In this document: piece by piece, positions 20,096 to 28,807 of the stretch | Position numbering within the stretch: position 1 is the first letter of the stretch | How the letters are laid out: every line of letters starts with the position of its first letter | DNA from: a virus | IMG/VR virus record: IMGVR_UViG_3300025913_000061 | Span: 1 to 46,248 of that record | Length of the DNA stretch: 46,248 bases | Strand: one strand, 5' to 3' | Translations under genes and position numbers: made by a program | The notes under the pieces: model-generated | What the model saw: the letters and a program-made list of their open reading frames with translations, nothing else | Database searches by the model: none | Told to the model about the DNA's origin: nothing

Positions 20096-22150
20096 CTAGA
20101 AAGCCCAGACGGCAGTGCCCCACGTACTGCTCGGGTCATCCCAAATGCCGTACTGGTCGAACACTGGCGACAGCTGAACAGAGATGTCCCACTGACGTGA
20201 CGGGCCGTCGATCGTCATTGACAGCTGCTCGACGAAGCCGTCCATCGACACGGTGGGCGCGCCTTTGGGACGGACCCGGATCCCTACCCGGTCATGCAAA
20301 TCCAGGCCCAGTAGGGCAGGCCATTCGTTGACCCGGACCTGCCCGTCGATGCCGCCCGCGTTCACCGTCAGCTGCTCGACCCGTAGGGACGGTTGGCGTT
20401 CCCGGGAGAGGATGAAGTCGGCGGCTTGCTGCGCCTGATCGTCCGTGTCCAAGTTCATCGTCAGCTGTTTGGACGAGACGAACATCTCCGTGATCGACAA
20501 AGGGTCCGTCGACTCGGCGGTCAGACCTGAGGCACGGGTGACCTGAACGTCGTTGGCGACCAGCGTCGGGTCGAAGTCGAACGCCTGCTGGGGAAGGTTG
20601 AACGGGATCTCCCCCGTCTGATCCCCGAACACCAGTGATGCAGACGTTTTCAGTAGTCGGTCATCCCTCGACCGGAAATCCACCAGCCCGTCAGCGGTGA
20701 CAGTGAGGGTACCGAGTTCGGTATCGGCCACATCCTGCACGGCAGATAGGAGGGGCACTCCGGCCAAACCCGAAGCAGGTCCCATGGTGGAGCGGCCCTG
20801 CTGTAGTTGGCGTAGGCCGGAAAGCCAGCCGCCGTAGGCAAGAATGCGGTCCGCTCGCCAGCCGGATGGTTCCCCGGGGAATCCGAGGCCGGCAAAGTAG
20901 TGCCCTTGGATTCTGCCGATGGACAGCGCACCCTGGTAGACAGCGACGTGTCCAAGAGTGCCGATAAGCGGGGCGCCGTCTTGTACCGGACTGTTCGGGA
21001 GCGTCTGGGCGTTGACCGCAACCCCGCCGACCTGAGCGAACTCCGACACCGTGGCAGACGACGAGACCGAGAACGTAGAGGACAGCATCAGGTTGCCGTC
21101 AATGTAAATGTTGGCGGTGGCGGTGACGAAAGCCCCTGTGGTTACAGGAGACTGGTAGGTGACCGCCACATGGTGCAGGTTGCCGTCAGCGAGGTTAAAG
21201 TTGAACGTCGTGTCGAGATAGGTCAACCCGTCGGGTGGGACGATCCGCACCGACGAAGCTCCTGCGGCCGTCGAATGGTAGACCGAGATTTTCCCTGGCG
21301 GGTCGGTGCCGATCGGACCGGTCAGTGGGGTGAAGTGCTGTGAGTCGACAGCCTGAAAGATGACCCCGCGCTGAGAGGGGGTTTTGGGGATCTGGCACCA
21401 GAACTCGACAGTCCAGCCGGTCCACGTCAGCGACAGGCGGGGCAGGGTGAGCACGAACCCGTCTTCGACTCCGACCCCGGCGTTGTTGTTCGTTCCGGTG
21501 AACCCCAACCCGGTTTGTGATGCCCCGCCGGCCACGTCGAGGGTTTGCCCGAACGAATAGGTTCCCGGTGTTGCCGTGTTGACCGACTTGGTGTGGACGA
21601 TCTGCGCAGGTGAAAAGTCTTGTGATGACTGGTTTCCCGCGGTCGTCCCTTCGCTTTCACTCAGCGGGTAGTAGACCAAAGGTCCGTCGGACAGGATTTC
21701 CGCGGCGTAAGCCGAGTCGAGGTTGATGCGGTTCAGGATCGCCAGCGCGTCGACGCATTGGATCTGCGCATATCCGAGGGTGGGGTCGGTCCAGGCTTGT
21801 GGCCACCGTTCGACATATCCCTGCCACAGCGGATAGTCGACCCCGGCCCAGGTGGCAACGATCCGGATCGGCCGGTACGGCAGCAGCAGCCCGTAGTAGG
21901 GCCCTGCAGTGTTGTTGGGGTTGAACGCCCCGTCAGCGTTTCTCAGCGTCAGGCTGGCGGTGCCTGCCTGATACAGCCCGAGTTCGTCGGTTCTTCCTGA
22001 CCGTTCGAACTGGATGTTCAGGACCCGGTTCGCCAGTGTCGTCCATACCGGGGACAAAGCACCAGGCGAGTTGGGGTTGGTGGCGAACGCGACCTGAACA
22101 GTGACGGACGGTCTGCTCGAGGATGCGCCGAGACCGACCCCGATAGGCAT
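20096..22150 (-). CDS. Minor tail protein with concanavalin A/LamG-like domain
   Basis: A 684-residue protein directly after the tape measure. The N-terminal 140 residues (VQVAFATNPNSPGALSPVWT, LRNADGAFNPNN) and the C-terminal 250 residues resemble actinophage minor tail proteins that build the tail tip. Between them, about residues 150-395, is a LamG/concanavalin A-like jelly roll: GPLVYYPLSESEGTTAGNQS at its start, WTGWTVEFWCQIP in the core, NLHHVAVTYQSPV and IYIDGNLMLSS on later strands. The lectin-like insertion suggests glycan binding, working with the GH26-like enzyme encoded nearby. Start and tape-measure stop overlap. Confidence 0.7.
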   Translation of the reverse strand: MPIGVGLGASSSRPSVTVQVAFATNPNSPGALSPVWTTLANRVLNIQFERSGRTDELGLYQAGTASLTLRNADGAFNPNNTAGPYYGLLLPYRPIRIVATWAGVDYPLWQGYVERWPQAWTDPTLGYAQIQCVDALAILNRINLDSAYAAEILSDGPLVYYPLSESEGTTAGNQSSQDFSPAQIVHTKSVNTATPGTYSFGQTLDVAGGASQTGLGFTGTNNNAGVGVEDGFVLTLPRLSLTWTGWTVEFWCQIPKTPSQRGVIFQAVDSQHFTPLTGPIGTDPPGKISVYHSTAAGASSVRIVPPDGLTYLDTTFNFNLADGNLHHVAVTYQSPVTTGAFVTATANIYIDGNLMLSSTFSVSSSATVSEFAQVGGVAVNAQTLPNSPVQDGAPLIGTLGHVAVYQGALSIGRIQGHYFAGLGFPGEPSGWRADRILAYGGWLSGLRQLQQGRSTMGPASGLAGVPLLSAVQDVADTELGTLTVTADGLVDFRSRDDRLLKTSASLVFGDQTGEIPFNLPQQAFDFDPTLVANDVQVTRASGLTAESTDPLSITEMFVSSKQLTMNLDTDDQAQQAADFILSRERQPSLRVEQLTVNAGGIDGQVRVNEWPALLGLDLHDRVGIRVRPKGAPTVSMDGFVEQLSMTIDGPSRQWDISVQLSPVFDQYGIWDDPSSTWGTAVWAF

Positions 22151-25100
22151 TAGGCGTTCCTGAGTCTGGTCGCTCCGTTGGACAAGTTTCGGGTTTCCGT
22201 AGCCAGCTGATGCTTGGAAGTGTTGCGGGCGATTTCCTTACCGTCGAGCACGGAAACGACGGTGACATGGAACCCTCCACCGGAAGTGGTGGGAGCGCCG
22301 GCCAGCGACAGGTACGACAAGTCCCGTGACGGCTTACCGAACCGCAGGCTTCCCGCTTCCGGTCCCGCATACCTTCTGCGCAACGCAGTCAGGAGCGAGG
22401 CTTCTTGTGCTGCGTCGGATGAGGTCAGGTGAGCGAACTGGGCCAGTTCGTTGTACAGCGACCCGGCAGCCTTCCGCTGTGTGGCGCTTCCACTGTGAGC
22501 CTGCGAAAGCAGGGCGGCTTTGTGGAGGTTGAAGTATGCCCCGACGGCATGGGCGACAGCTGCAGCGTTCTCGGCTGCCAGCTGCAGACCGGGGACGTTC
22601 GCAGCAGTGGCTTTGGAGAAGTTCGCCCGGTTGTAGCCCAGGATCGCGTTCTGGGCATGGGTGTAGTTCCCGAGGATCGACAGGTCTTGCAGCAACCCTG
22701 ACGCGCCAGAGTTGGAAAGCGCCGCCTGCCGGGCGTCGAGCGCGCCAAAGTAGGCCGCGACCTTCTTGTGGCTGGCGATGTACTTGAGCGCCTTTTCCTC
22801 CGGAGTTACCACCCCACCGGATGCGTAACGCTTGGCGTTCAGCGCATCGAAGAACCCGACGCCGTACTGCTTCACCGCAGCAGCACGGATCACGTACTCA
22901 CCGTTGGAAACACGGGCGAGTATGGAGTCCGAGGTCCCGGAGCCGGGGCCGCGCAACAAACCACCAGCGGCCCTGTTCTTGACGCCGCTGGTATCGACGC
23001 CGAAAGCCGACCCCGCCAGCTGGTTCGCAGGGGTCGGGTTGGCGATGAACGTTTCGATCGGCACACGGATAACCGGAGGGATTTGCGCCAACGACTGCAA
23101 GAAGGTGTTCACCTGGTTCAGTGCATCGAGATAGCCTGTTAGGCCGACGTTGGTGCTCTTCTCCGGCGGGATCCCGTCGAGGCTGTTGATGAGCGCGTCG
23201 ACCTGGCTCTTGTGCAGGCCGGTCTTGATCGCAGCCGCCTCGATCTGAGGAATCGCAAGCCGCAGCGCAGCCGTGTAGTCCGACTGCTTGCCGGTGGTGT
23301 TGGCGTACGCCTGGGCGGCTTCCTGCGCCTGCACGATCAGTTTGGTAAGGCCGTTACGGTTTGACTGCGACCCGACGGTGTTCAGATCCAACTCACGGGT
23401 GTTGGACTGGAGCAGGTTGGTGGCATTGCCGAGACTGTTCTGGAACGTCTGAATGGCGGCAACGTCATGAATGGACCCGAAGAAGCTTTTCGCATGGTCC
23501 TGCGCTTGCTTGAACGCCGTCGCAGCCTCATCCAGCGATCCGCGGACAAAGACCAGGCCGTCTTTAGTGCCGGAGAAGTTTGCCCCTACCGACTCGGCCG
23601 TGAGCGGCTTCCCGCCGCCGATACCGAGCGCCGAGAGACCCTTCTGCGCCAGCTTGACACCGGGGACGTCACCGAGCGCCTTGCCAAAATGCCCATGCGC
23701 CAGGTCACCGAGGGACTTGTTGAGTCCGAACGTCAAACCCTTAGCAAGATCGGTGCCCAGTTCTTTGCTGAGCGCATCACCAATGTGGCCATGCTGAAGG
23801 TCCTTGATGATCCCCGGGACGGCCTTCGCCGCGTTGACGGCGACGACGGTCAGGGCAACTGGAATGGCGATCCGGCCCAGTGCCGACTTTTCCAGCCCGG
23901 ACGCGAGTGCCCGCCCCACACCACCACCGGCAGCGGGGAGCAGGAACCGTCCCGCCGTCCCCACGCCGGCTGCGGCGCTCGCAGCAGGAAGTGCAGACCC
24001 TGCAGCCAGTCCCGCCCCTCCGGCTAGTCCGGCAGTACCCGCACGGGTCTCCGCAGTGGCTAGCGCGGTCGTGGAAGCCGCCGCAGCTCTAGCAGCAGTA
24101 CTGACACCCAGAAGGCGGGCGGCGAGGGTTGACAGCCCGACAACCAGGTTGCCGATCTTGATGGCTACCCACGCCCCGGCCATGACCTCGAGGCCGGTCA
24201 CAATGTCCTTCAACACCGCCGGGTGCTTGGACAGGGCTTTGAACAGTCCTTCAACCTTCGGGATCAGATCGTTGCCGAGTTGGATCCCTACCCGTTCGGC
24301 CTGCTGCTTGAACTGGTCGAACTGGACGTTGAAGTTCTTCTGGGTGATCGCCCAGCCCTGGACGTCTTTCCCGCCAGTGTTGAACGAGTCGGCGATTCGC
24401 TTCACCCGGTCGTTGGTCTTGTCGGCGTTCTGCCCGGTCGCAGCCAGAGCCGTCGACAGGCCCTCCTGCCCACCCACCAGCAGCCGCAAAGCAGCCAGAT
24501 ACGTCTGGGCTTGCGGACCGCCGGCACGGATCACCGACTGGAAGCCTTTGGCCTTGTTCTCGGTGACGACGAACTGCTGCGCCAAAGCGGCCTGGTTCGC
24601 CGGAAGCGCCTTCAGCCCCTGCCGGTACTCGTTAAGAGTGATCGACCCGTCGGCATAGGCTTTGGCGACCTTCTGCGCGGCGGGGGGAAGGTTCGCCAGT
24701 TCGATCCCGGCATCTTTCGCGGCAAGCTGAGACTGGTTGAACGTGTTCAGCAGCAGGGTGCCGGACGGGCCCATTTTCTTCAGGACCGTGTCAGACAGCA
24801 GGTTCAGCGAACCAACCAGCCCGCGGCCACCGGCACCGTCACCAAGCCGCTTTTCGAAATCGACAACGTCAATACCGAGCTGGCCGAACTCTTGAATCTG
24901 TGGGCCTTTGACGTTCGACAGGTTGCCGATCGTCGACCCGATGTTCTGACCGGCCTGCTGTGCTCCCAACTGCTGGGTGAGGGACGAGTACACACCCAAA
25001 GCGTCGGGGAGGCTGATCTTCGCCGCTGCCGCACGGGACAGAAACGATCCGAGTCCGGATGCGTAGTCCTGGAAGGTGGCGTGGGCTTCACCGGCACCGG

Positions 25101-25956
25101 TCTTCAACGCGTTGGTGACCCGTACCGCGTCGTTGCCGGTCAGGTTGTAGGCGCTAAGCGCCCGGGTCAAACCGGAGGTGACGGTGGTGAGGTCGGCGCC
25201 TTCTTCACGGGCAGCTTCGGAAGCAGCGTTCGCGACCTTCAACGCATCAGCGCCGCGAAACCCCGCCTTCTCCGCGTCGTAAACGGATTCGGTGACCTTC
25301 TGCCACGCCGTACCGGTTGCCGAAGCGATGTCGAGAATGCCGGTACGGATCGTGCCCAGATTCTTCGGCAGTTCCCCTGCAGCAGTAACGAGGACGTTGG
25401 TTTGCTGCTGGAAGTCCCCGGCTAGCTTGATGGACGCAATGCCGATACCGGCGAGGGCTACGGTGGCGATTTTGCCGGTCTTGTTCGCAGCAGCCCCGAC
25501 GGAAGCCCATGCAGCGCTCGACTTGGCCGCAGCGGCCGTCTGAACCCCGGCGGCGGCTTTCTGCGCATCGGCTTGGGCAACAGCAGCCCGCTGAGTGGCG
25601 ACCAGGGCGGTCCGTTGTGCTTCGAGGGCGGTGGCCTGACGACGTGAAGCGGCAGCCGCAGCATCAGCGGCTTCGCTTTCGGAAATCTCACCCTTGGCAA
25701 GACGGGAAGCAGCGGCGGCGGCGTCGTTTTGTGCTTTCGCCATAAGGCTTGCGGCTTCGGCGGCACGGCGGGTGGCGACAGCGGCGCGGTTCGCGGCAGC
25801 CTCAGCCTGAATGCCTGCTTTTTGCGCAGCGATCCCAGCCTTTTCGGTCTGGACCTGCCACTCCTTCGTAACACCGTTAGCCTTTGCGAGACCCTCGACA
25901 AAGGGCCCCACGTCACTTCGAAAGACGGCTACGGCGGGGGGGAAGACCTCAGCCAC
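22150..25956 (-). CDS. Tape measure protein
   Basis: A 1268-residue protein, the longest in the window. The N-terminal 150 residues are an alanine-rich coiled coil (AANRAAVATRRAAEAASLMA and similar). A TP901-like tape-measure core with IRTGILDIASATGTAWQKV and TTVTSGLTRALSAYNLTGND follows at about 200-480. Hydrophobic segments around 600-760 may cross the host membrane, and the C-terminus is helical. It sets tail length; by the usual rule of about 1.5 angstrom per residue this implies a tail near 190 nm. No peptidase motif was recognised. Confidence 0.95.
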   Translation of the reverse strand: MAEVFPPAVAVFRSDVGPFVEGLAKANGVTKEWQVQTEKAGIAAQKAGIQAEAAANRAAVATRRAAEAASLMAKAQNDAAAAASRLAKGEISESEAADAAAAASRRQATALEAQRTALVATQRAAVAQADAQKAAAGVQTAAAAKSSAAWASVGAAANKTGKIATVALAGIGIASIKLAGDFQQQTNVLVTAAGELPKNLGTIRTGILDIASATGTAWQKVTESVYDAEKAGFRGADALKVANAASEAAREEGADLTTVTSGLTRALSAYNLTGNDAVRVTNALKTGAGEAHATFQDYASGLGSFLSRAAAAKISLPDALGVYSSLTQQLGAQQAGQNIGSTIGNLSNVKGPQIQEFGQLGIDVVDFEKRLGDGAGGRGLVGSLNLLSDTVLKKMGPSGTLLLNTFNQSQLAAKDAGIELANLPPAAQKVAKAYADGSITLNEYRQGLKALPANQAALAQQFVVTENKAKGFQSVIRAGGPQAQTYLAALRLLVGGQEGLSTALAATGQNADKTNDRVKRIADSFNTGGKDVQGWAITQKNFNVQFDQFKQQAERVGIQLGNDLIPKVEGLFKALSKHPAVLKDIVTGLEVMAGAWVAIKIGNLVVGLSTLAARLLGVSTAARAAAASTTALATAETRAGTAGLAGGAGLAAGSALPAASAAAGVGTAGRFLLPAAGGGVGRALASGLEKSALGRIAIPVALTVVAVNAAKAVPGIIKDLQHGHIGDALSKELGTDLAKGLTFGLNKSLGDLAHGHFGKALGDVPGVKLAQKGLSALGIGGGKPLTAESVGANFSGTKDGLVFVRGSLDEAATAFKQAQDHAKSFFGSIHDVAAIQTFQNSLGNATNLLQSNTRELDLNTVGSQSNRNGLTKLIVQAQEAAQAYANTTGKQSDYTAALRLAIPQIEAAAIKTGLHKSQVDALINSLDGIPPEKSTNVGLTGYLDALNQVNTFLQSLAQIPPVIRVPIETFIANPTPANQLAGSAFGVDTSGVKNRAAGGLLRGPGSGTSDSILARVSNGEYVIRAAAVKQYGVGFFDALNAKRYASGGVVTPEEKALKYIASHKKVAAYFGALDARQAALSNSGASGLLQDLSILGNYTHAQNAILGYNRANFSKATAANVPGLQLAAENAAAVAHAVGAYFNLHKAALLSQAHSGSATQRKAAGSLYNELAQFAHLTSSDAAQEASLLTALRRRYAGPEAGSLRFGKPSRDLSYLSLAGAPTTSGGGFHVTVVSVLDGKEIARNTSKHQLATETRNLSNGATRLRNA

Positions 25957-25984
25957 GATGCTTCTCCCATCGTGACGTTTGGAG

Positions 25985-25990
25985 GACTAT
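25985..25990 (+). promoter_or_regulatory. -10-like box of a moron gene
   Basis: GACTAT lies six bases before the ATG at 25997, the same geometry as at other small rightward genes here. No convincing -35 box is visible 17 bases further upstream. It implies a leaderless message if real. Confidence 0.35.
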
Positions 25991-25996
25991 GAAGGT

Positions 25997-26170
25997 ATGG
26001 ACATGGCCCCAGAGATCCTGCGAAACCTGCTCACCGAATGGCTCCGATGGTGGGCCAGCGACGACTCGGCGCCTGTAGAGATGCCCGACGACCTTCATGT
26101 GCGAACGGCTTTAGCGCTCGGATGGACTGAAGCCACCGTTAAGGACTGGCTGTCCGTCGTCCGCAACTAG
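25997..26170 (+). CDS. Small moron gene opposing the late operon
   Basis: A 57-residue acidic protein (MDMAPEILRNLLTEWLRWWA, then TALALGWTEATVKDWLSVVRN). It resembles a small helical protein with a helix-turn-helix-like second half. It reads rightward between the tape measure and the gene ending at 26174, both of which read leftward, and fits exactly into that gap. This is the arrangement of a moron, an independently expressed added gene. Start choice is uncertain: ATG at 25997 (six bases after GACTAT), ATG at 26003, or a TTG at 25979. Confidence 0.5.
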   Translation: MDMAPEILRNLLTEWLRWWASDDSAPVEMPDDLHVRTALALGWTEATVKDWLSVVRN

Positions 26171-26173
26171 CGC

Positions 26174-26593
26174 TCAGACACCGAGACCCCTCCGCCATGC
26201 TGCGATCACAACCGCAGCCACCTCGCCCGAATCCTCAGCCTTCTGAGCCCCGGGACGGGTGTACGGATAGGCCGGCATGCGAGTGGTTCCGCCCTCGACG
26301 AACCCGCCATAGGAAGCGGACGGGCCGATCTCCACCGAGGCAGCGAACCCCTCATCCCGTACCGGAGAAGTCGTCACAGACCTTCGAAGGTTGCCGGTCA
26401 CGTTCTGCGGAGGACCCCCAGGCGTTGCACCCGTTTTCGTGTTCTTCGGATGCCCGCCCTTGATCTCCTCTTTGATGAACCGCTCATAAACCAGCCCGGC
26501 GTGTTCGGCAGCCTGATGGTTCGCCAAAGCCACCCTTGCGGGAAGCTCATGCAGCACCCGGAGCAGTCCGGAGACGTTAACCTCTACGCCCAC
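26174..26593 (-). CDS. HK97 gp10-like tail/head-tail joining protein
   Basis: A 139-residue protein with the HK97-gp10/minor tail pattern: VSGLLRVLHELPARVALANH at the start, GNLRRSVTTSPVRDEG in the middle, and the conserved ending SYGGFVEGGTTRMPAYPY followed by RPGAQKA. Such proteins normally sit among the head-tail connector genes, before the major tail gene; here the gene is between the tail chaperones and the tape measure. The GTG at 26593 has a GGAGGG site and overlaps the preceding chaperone frame by 17 bases. Confidence 0.75.
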   Translation of the reverse strand: MGVEVNVSGLLRVLHELPARVALANHQAAEHAGLVYERFIKEEIKGGHPKNTKTGATPGGPPQNVTGNLRRSVTTSPVRDEGFAASVEIGPSASYGGFVEGGTTRMPAYPYTRPGAQKAEDSGEVAAVVIAAWRRGLGV

Positions 26594-26906
26594 GGTTAGC
26601 CCTCCACTGCTCGTATTGGGCCTGCGACTGGGCTTCATGTTCGAGGTTGTGCTTCACCTGCTCCTGAAGGGCGATAACCTTCTGCAGGTTTTCGGCTCGT
26701 TCCGCCGGCCAGTCGTCAACCGGGCCAGGAAAGGGTGGGACGCCGTGGTCGAGCCAAAACTTGTCATCCAAAGCCTGCTCGAGCCATTCGGGGAACGGCT
26801 GTTTGCGTTCCTCCGGTGACAGAGAGCCCTCGAAGGCCCGTTTCAGCCGTCCGAGGGCATCTGAGGGTCCTTCTGCGGCGGCTTCAGATGCGTCTGCATG
26901 TATCCC
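26577..26906 (-). CDS. Second part of the tail assembly chaperone, expressed by -1 frameshift
   Basis: This frame is open from 26906 (just after an in-frame TGA) to a TAA at 26577. It encodes ...LSPEERKQPFPEWLEQALDD and an ending rich in Q and E (VKHNLEHEAQSQAQYEQW). It has no ATG or GTG in its first half and no ribosome binding site, and it lies immediately after the first chaperone gene in the -1 frame. This is the standard G/GT layout of long-tailed phages upstream of the tape measure. The slip must occur in the shared window 26843-26906. No perfect slippery heptamer is present; GGACCCT is the best candidate. Confidence 0.7.
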   Translation of the reverse strand, partial: GIHADASEAAAEGPSDALGRLKRAFEGSLSPEERKQPFPEWLEQALDDKFWLDHGVPPFPGPVDDWPAERAENLQKVIALQEQVKHNLEHEAQSQAQYEQWRANRGRRG

Positions 26907-27241
26907 TCACGCAGCTCCCCGTCGACGAACCGGCCGTTGATGGCGTCTTCGAGTTCGGACCAGGTTTCCCATGGGATCCGGTCGGCGAACTCTTCCATCT
27001 GCTTGACGTTCCCCGACTGGGGTCGGGGAAGCTGCTCGCCTGTGCTGGTGCGGATGTCCCAGTTGGTCAGACAGTTGGACAGGATGGAGATGGTTTGTGC
27101 TTCGGTTTTCTCCACGTCGCCGATGGCGTCGAACGAGAGCCGGATCCGGTGGATTTCCTTGCGGGTGATCTCCGCCCGGTCTTTGAGTTCGATCCACTGC
27201 TTCGTGCCGTCAGCGGTTTCGGGTAGGTCGTAGCGTGCCAC
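26843..27241 (-). CDS. Tail assembly chaperone, first frame
   Basis: A 132-residue protein (ETADGTKQWIELKDRAEITR, LPRPQSGNVKQMEEFADRI) with the size, charge and position of the G-type tail assembly chaperone between the major tail gene and the tape measure. It starts at a GTG with GGAG upstream. Ribosomes that shift to the -1 frame before the stop would make the longer GT-type fusion. Confidence 0.75.
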   Translation of the reverse strand: MARYDLPETADGTKQWIELKDRAEITRKEIHRIRLSFDAIGDVEKTEAQTISILSNCLTNWDIRTSTGEQLPRPQSGNVKQMEEFADRIPWETWSELEDAINGRFVDGELREGYMQTHLKPPQKDPQMPSDG

Positions 27242-27256
27242 TGCTGCTCCAAGGGA

Positions 27257-27296
27257 CTGCGGTCAGCCCCAGCCCCTTGAATGAGGCTGACCGCAG
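27257..27296. promoter_or_regulatory. 12-bp perfect hairpin after the major tail gene
   Basis: CTGCGGTCAGCC (27257-27268) and GGCTGACCGCAG (27285-27296) form a perfect 12-bp stem with a 16-base loop in the 88-bp gap between the major tail gene and the chaperones. There is no U-run after it on the leftward strand. It may protect the 3' end of the abundant tail message or act as an attenuator lowering chaperone expression. Confidence 0.6.
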
Positions 27297-27329
27297 GTTT
27301 GTAAGGGGCTTCAAGGGGCGCAGGGAGGT

Positions 27330-28502
27330 CTACTGGTAGCTACCGGAAGGCAAAGCGTTCTGCAGGGTCACCTTCACTGGGGACAGGCCACCGGAGGCGC
27401 CGACGTCCGTGCTGTTGGCGTTCGCCTCGAAGGTGATGTCGACCATCATCTGATCGTTGTTCATCGACTTGGCGCCGACGGTGTACGTGACACTGTTCAT
27501 GTGGATCTTGAACTGTTCGAGGGCTGCGCCGGCACCGCGGGTGTAGTTGAAGTCGAGCGAAACGTTCGTGCCGTTCAGGTAGTTCAGTAGCTGCGACTCG
27601 TCTTCGTAGATGAGGGTGAGCTTCCCGGTCACGTCGACCGGCCCGACGAAGATGGAATAGGGCTGCGGGTTGCCGTCAACGGTCTGGTCAATCGTCCCGG
27701 TGCGTTTGAAGTCGACCGTTGCGGACTGGACGGTGGGGACGAACGTGCCCGCAATGGTCGTCTGGCCGAGGAAACCGGGGACGGCCTGCAGCGTCGAGAA
27801 TGACGTGGTGGGCTGACCGACAGTCCCCGACGGGAAGCCGATGAACGATCCGGACCAGGTGAGCAGCTGGGAGGCGTCGATGGTGAACGACAGGTCGGTG
27901 CACAGCATCGACGGATAGGCCCGTGCCTGTACCGGGTCGCTGTCGGTAAGGGTGAAGCTGCGCGGCTGGGCGTTGCCCGAGTTCAGTGGGGCGATGACAT
28001 GCTGGAACGGTGCCGATGCGCCTGTGGTGACGACGTCGCCGAGCATGTTGCCGAGCAGATAGCCGATGGTGTCGCAGTACACGTTCCCACCGGAGGCGTA
28101 AGCCCCGTCGACTGCTCCTGCGACATGCCCGTACCGGACGACCGCAGAGCCGCGGTAGTTGGTGTCCGCGAGGTAGTTGATGTTGTCGGATGGGGTGAAC
28201 GTCGACACCGGAATGAAGTTCGTCGGCGCGTCGAGGGCGGCGGAGATGGTGACGAGACACCCGGCAGGATGGGCGTTCGTCAGGGCGCCGACGGTGAGTG
28301 TGTTACCACCCGTGAACGCGGAGACGGTTTTGGTTTCCGTCAGGCTGCCGTCGTAGATGGTGACCGACCCGGAGGCGACGAACGTCCCGACGATGCCCGT
28401 GAGGACGAGGGACGTGCCGGATGCGGAGACGGCAGTGGACAGTGTGCCTTTGGCGACATCCTTGGCGATGCCAAAAGTGCGCCGTTCAGCCAACACAGGC
28501 AT
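27330..28502 (-). CDS. Major tail (tube) protein
   Basis: A 390-residue beta-rich protein starting MPVLAERRTFGIAKDVAKGT. It contains FIPVSTFTPSDNINYLADTN and NYTRGAGAALEQFKIHMNSV, and its size and position directly before the chaperone pair and tape measure fit the major tail protein of a siphovirus. The first 90 residues (GTLSTAVSASGTSLVLTGIV) look like an extra Ig-like or beta module placed before the tube fold. Its leader shares a 13-bp element with the capsid gene leader. Confidence 0.8.
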   Translation of the reverse strand: MPVLAERRTFGIAKDVAKGTLSTAVSASGTSLVLTGIVGTFVASGSVTIYDGSLTETKTVSAFTGGNTLTVGALTNAHPAGCLVTISAALDAPTNFIPVSTFTPSDNINYLADTNYRGSAVVRYGHVAGAVDGAYASGGNVYCDTIGYLLGNMLGDVVTTGASAPFQHVIAPLNSGNAQPRSFTLTDSDPVQARAYPSMLCTDLSFTIDASQLLTWSGSFIGFPSGTVGQPTTSFSTLQAVPGFLGQTTIAGTFVPTVQSATVDFKRTGTIDQTVDGNPQPYSIFVGPVDVTGKLTLIYEDESQLLNYLNGTNVSLDFNYTRGAGAALEQFKIHMNSVTYTVGAKSMNNDQMMVDITFEANANSTDVGASGGLSPVKVTLQNALPSGSYQ

Positions 28503-28533
28503 GGCGATATTCCTTTGCTTTGCGAGGATTCAG

Positions 28534-28546
28534 CGCCGGGGCCGCG
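28534..28546 (-). promoter_or_regulatory. Shared 13-bp element in the major tail gene leader
   Basis: CGCCGGGGCCGCG occurs here, 32 bases upstream of the major tail start, and again at 34724-34736 upstream of the major capsid start. It can form a short GC hairpin in the leftward transcript. Its presence ahead of the two most heavily expressed virion genes suggests a role in message stability or translation. Confidence 0.4.
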
Positions 28547-28562
28547 CCTGGGATTGGCCGGA

Positions 28563-28799
28563 CTAGGAAGCGGGTTCTGCGGGGGCTTGCGGTGGGGTGA
28601 TGACAACAGGCTGGGCGTTGTCGGGGACGGCGGCTTCTTCGGCGACCGGGGACGCCTTCTTCGCTGTGGTTTCAGTCCACGACCAGGTGGCACCATCACC
28701 GGGCTGCTCGTCGGCGGTCACCACATCACCGTCTTTGAGGTGCCCGAAGGCGGGGAAAAGCCGTTCCGGCTCCGACAGCTTGATCTTGTAGTTGGGCAT
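28563..28799 (-). CDS. Small acidic tail-region protein
   Basis: A 78-residue protein, MPNYKIKLSEPERLFPAFGH then DGDVVTADEQ, with a low-complexity A/P/E tail. The ATG at 28799 has an AGGAG site. It lies just before the major tail gene. Small proteins of this form in other phages may help tail assembly; no direct evidence. Confidence 0.6.
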   Translation of the reverse strand: MPNYKIKLSEPERLFPAFGHLKDGDVVTADEQPGDGATWSWTETTAKKASPVAEEAAVPDNAQPVVITPPQAPAEPAS

Positions 28800-28807
28800 G
28801 AAGGCTC

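Noticed and set aside
16667-22150. Diversity-generating retroelement at the tail-tip genes
   Set aside because: No reverse transcriptase gene and no variable/template repeat pair were seen.
24223-25425. 400-codon forward open frame opposite the tape measure gene
   Set aside because: It is an antisense shadow in GC-rich DNA: arginine- and glycine-rich, no ribosome site, and wholly inside a certain gene.
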